A stretch of DNA of 58,095 nt from Planctomycetota bacterium. GTDB lineage: Bacteria > Planctomycetota > Planctomycetia > Gemmatales > Gemmataceae. Of this stretch, positions 57,601-58,095 are shown piece after piece. A program made the position numbers and the translations under genes. Location of the stretch: contig JAKOSN010000167.1 in NCBI GenBank assembly GCA_029777335.1, forward strand, positions 1-58,095. The letters run 5' to 3'. The notes beneath the pieces are model-generated. The model saw nothing but the letters and a program-made list of their open reading frames with translations, did no database searches and was not told the DNA's origin. Every line of letters starts with the position of its first letter. Position 1 is the first letter of the stretch.

Positions 57601-57732
57601 CTGGCCTGTCGCTTTGTCGACAAACAGATGCGACAGCTGCGGGCCACGGGCAAGCCCGATCCGGAACTGGCGGCCTTGACGAACCTCTGTCAACAACTTC
57701 TCGCCTCCAACGAGTTCCTCTATGTCGATTGA
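54613..57732 (+). CDS. PSCyt1/DUF1549/DUF1553 protein with inserted beta-rich domain
   Basis: This 1039-residue exported protein has a signal peptide (LLVFAMGVVGVGLGFRTQVM, then A). The planctomycete cytochrome-c-like domain contains YCLDCH (Cys45, Cys48, His49) and MPPGEKKVP. DUF1549 follows (TPIDALVLARLRDKGLSFNP; GERWGRHWLDVAGYADSDGD), with a second CxxCH in GCAQCHDHKYDPIP. A charged helical linker lies near 395-510. DUF1553 (HPLVGRVLANRIWLHHFGRG; RRNSSTVATQALMLMNNEFV) is interrupted near the end by about 180 residues of beta-rich sequence (ARGGHAGNDQHHAAIRRWVA; VKKGEKAITLKDVAVTRGDT) before the final helices resume. The stop overlaps the next DUF1501 start by 11 nt, implying translational coupling. 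Confidence 0.93.
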   Translation: MNQTLRLLVFAMGVVGVGLGFRTQVMAADPLTFEQHIRPIFKVYCLDCHGAEEKLKGKLDLRLRRFVVHGGSSGPAVVPGQPGKSLLLARLKAGEMPPGEKKVPAEQVALLERWILAGARTGREEPEKLAPGVDITAEERAYWFYQPLKRPDPPRFTPADRVRTPIDALVLARLRDKGLSFNPEADRLTLIRRASLDLTGLPPTQKEVDSFLADPSAQAYEKLIDRLLASPRYGERWGRHWLDVAGYADSDGDGTNDTVRPNAWKYRDYVIRSLNADKPLDRFIVEQLAGDELVPRPWNNLKPEQIEWLTATGFLRMAPDGTASGGGVEQAQQVVADTVKIVSSTLLGLSVGCAQCHDHKYDPIPQTDYFRLRAVFEPALNPARWRSPAQRRISLYTEADRARARAVEAEAATLQQEHNDKQKKYVRAAFEKELLKFPADQRDALRGAFETPANKRTEAQKKLVASHPRLNLTPGVLYQYNQAAADELKQLQDRINKKRAERPVEQFIDILSENPGEIPTTHVFYRGDYRQPTREVQPGDLTIAAPDGKRLEIASKDAKAPTSGRRLALAKHLTSGTHPLVGRVLANRIWLHHFGRGIVDTPGEFGLLGQRPTHPELLDFLATELPRQGWSLKAIHRLIMTSTVYRQSSRRTPAQDAVDSSNALYARYPLHRLEAEAIRDRILAAAGNLDLTPFGPPVMLTEDAVGQMAVPRDKPRRSVYLQMRRSKPLAFLTLFDAPGGELNCERRNSSTVATQALMLMNNEFVLNAASDFARRLRTETASLQPAPELATFLARYPRHSEAWRHGFGEYDNRTRRVKQFTPLPHWTGSAWQGGPVLPDPKLGWVLLHARGGHAGNDQHHAAIRRWVAPHEGTLLITGTLKHPAPNGDGVRGRIVSSRTGLLGEWSVKKGEKAITLKDVAVTRGDTIDFVVDCQADVNSDSFEWPVRLELTGGKGAGDLWDSSADFRAPGGATLPQLVAQAWLIAYQRPATTAELELACRFVDKQMRQLRATGKPDPELAALTNLCQQLLASNEFLYVD

Positions 57733-58095
57733 TCTGCGCATACCGACCCGCAGGGAGTTCCTCTGGCACTCGGCCTTTGGCGTGGGAGGCTGCGCGCTGG
57801 CCCATTTACTCCAGCGCGATCAGCTACTCGCCGAAACGCCGAGCAAACCAGGCGAGAATTTGCCTTTGAATTTGAAAGCACGGCAACCGCATTTTGCCCC
57901 GAAAGCAAAGGCGATGATCTCGCTGTTCATGCATGGCGGACCGTCGCATGTGGATCTCCTCGATCCCAGGCCCGAACTGCAGCGCAACCACGGCAAGGAA
58001 TACTCGGGGCAGGTGGTCTACAGCTTTGTCAATCGGGCCACGCGAAAACTTCTGGGAAGTCCGTGGAAGTTCACCAAACATGGGAAGTGCGGAAC
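57722..58095 (+). CDS. DUF1501 protein, C-terminus outside window (partial)
   Basis: The first 124 residues are visible before the right edge. MSIDLRIPTRREFLWHSAFG has the Tat-like TRREF pattern followed by a hydrophobic Gly-rich stretch. AMISLFMHGGPSHVDLLDPR is the DUF1501 signature near the start of the domain, and WKFTKHGKCG matches the equivalent WKFAQHGKCG of the DUF1501 gene at 46306. The ATG overlaps the end of the DUF1549/1553 gene by 11 nt, the usual tight pairing of these families. The rest of the gene, including the C-terminal metal-type residues, is not in the window. Confidence 0.88.
   Translation, partial: MSIDLRIPTRREFLWHSAFGVGGCALAHLLQRDQLLAETPSKPGENLPLNLKARQPHFAPKAKAMISLFMHGGPSHVDLLDPRPELQRNHGKEYSGQVVYSFVNRATRKLLGSPWKFTKHGKCG

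Overview
The window is GC-rich chromosomal DNA from a member of the Planctomycetota, most likely a Gemmata-like lineage. This rests on family content: a DUF1559 protein with a prepilin-type N-terminus, two DUF1549/DUF1553 'planctomycete cytochrome' proteins paired with DUF1501 proteins, a sulfatase, Ser/Thr kinases fused to WD40 or TPR repeats, a secreted metalloprotease carrying an N-terminal LELLEDRTVP motif, a PEP-CTERM protein, and a FloA/NfeD module. No rRNA, tRNA, CRISPR array, transposase or integrase was seen. Coding density is high, and almost every open frame antisense to a gene looks like a shadow.

Layout. 1-1141 (minus): a cut-off lipoprotein and a DUF1559 protein. 1448-3154: an OLD-family ATPase/nuclease. 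3253-10147: two large membrane-anchored kinases with WD40 propellers. 10257-13021: an ACT-domain protein, a DUF58 protein, then ahpC and ahpD (peroxide defence). 13125-19030: a secreted esterase (minus), class I fumarase (plus), and a minus-strand pair (PQQ-like propeller protein and a hydrolase). 19308-27763: four consecutive paralogous genes for exported proteins with one or two HEAT-like modules followed by a beta-propeller. 27786-35024 (minus): an apparent operon of long NfeD, short NfeD, FloA flotillin, a small membrane protein and a large adenine-specific DNA methyltransferase. 35270-41176: a DUF1570 metallopeptidase-like protein, a DUF1501 protein, a PEP-CTERM protein behind a textbook sigma-54 promoter, and a matrixin-type protease. 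41664-49388: sulfatase, DUF1549/1553, DUF1501 and carboxylesterase, all on one strand. 49434-52091 (minus): a kinase with TPRs. 52451-58095: a kelch-type propeller, an aspartoacylase/DoeB-like deacylase, a second DUF1549/1553 protein and the start of a third DUF1501 protein.

The least explained part is the HEAT/propeller cassette (19308-27763). It is a tandem family with 2, 2, 1 and 1 helical modules and no recognisable catalytic domain. The best-supported regulatory element is the -24/-12 promoter at 38451-38466, which has paired direct repeats about 100-130 bp upstream and lies 278 nt (from the predicted start site) ahead of the PEP-CTERM gene. Also notable are the apparent loss of both catalytic serines in the long NfeD protein, the DNA methyltransferase that overlaps the end of the flotillin operon, and a beta-rich domain inserted near the C-terminus of the second DUF1553 protein. 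All assignments come from reading the sequence by eye; no database search was run.
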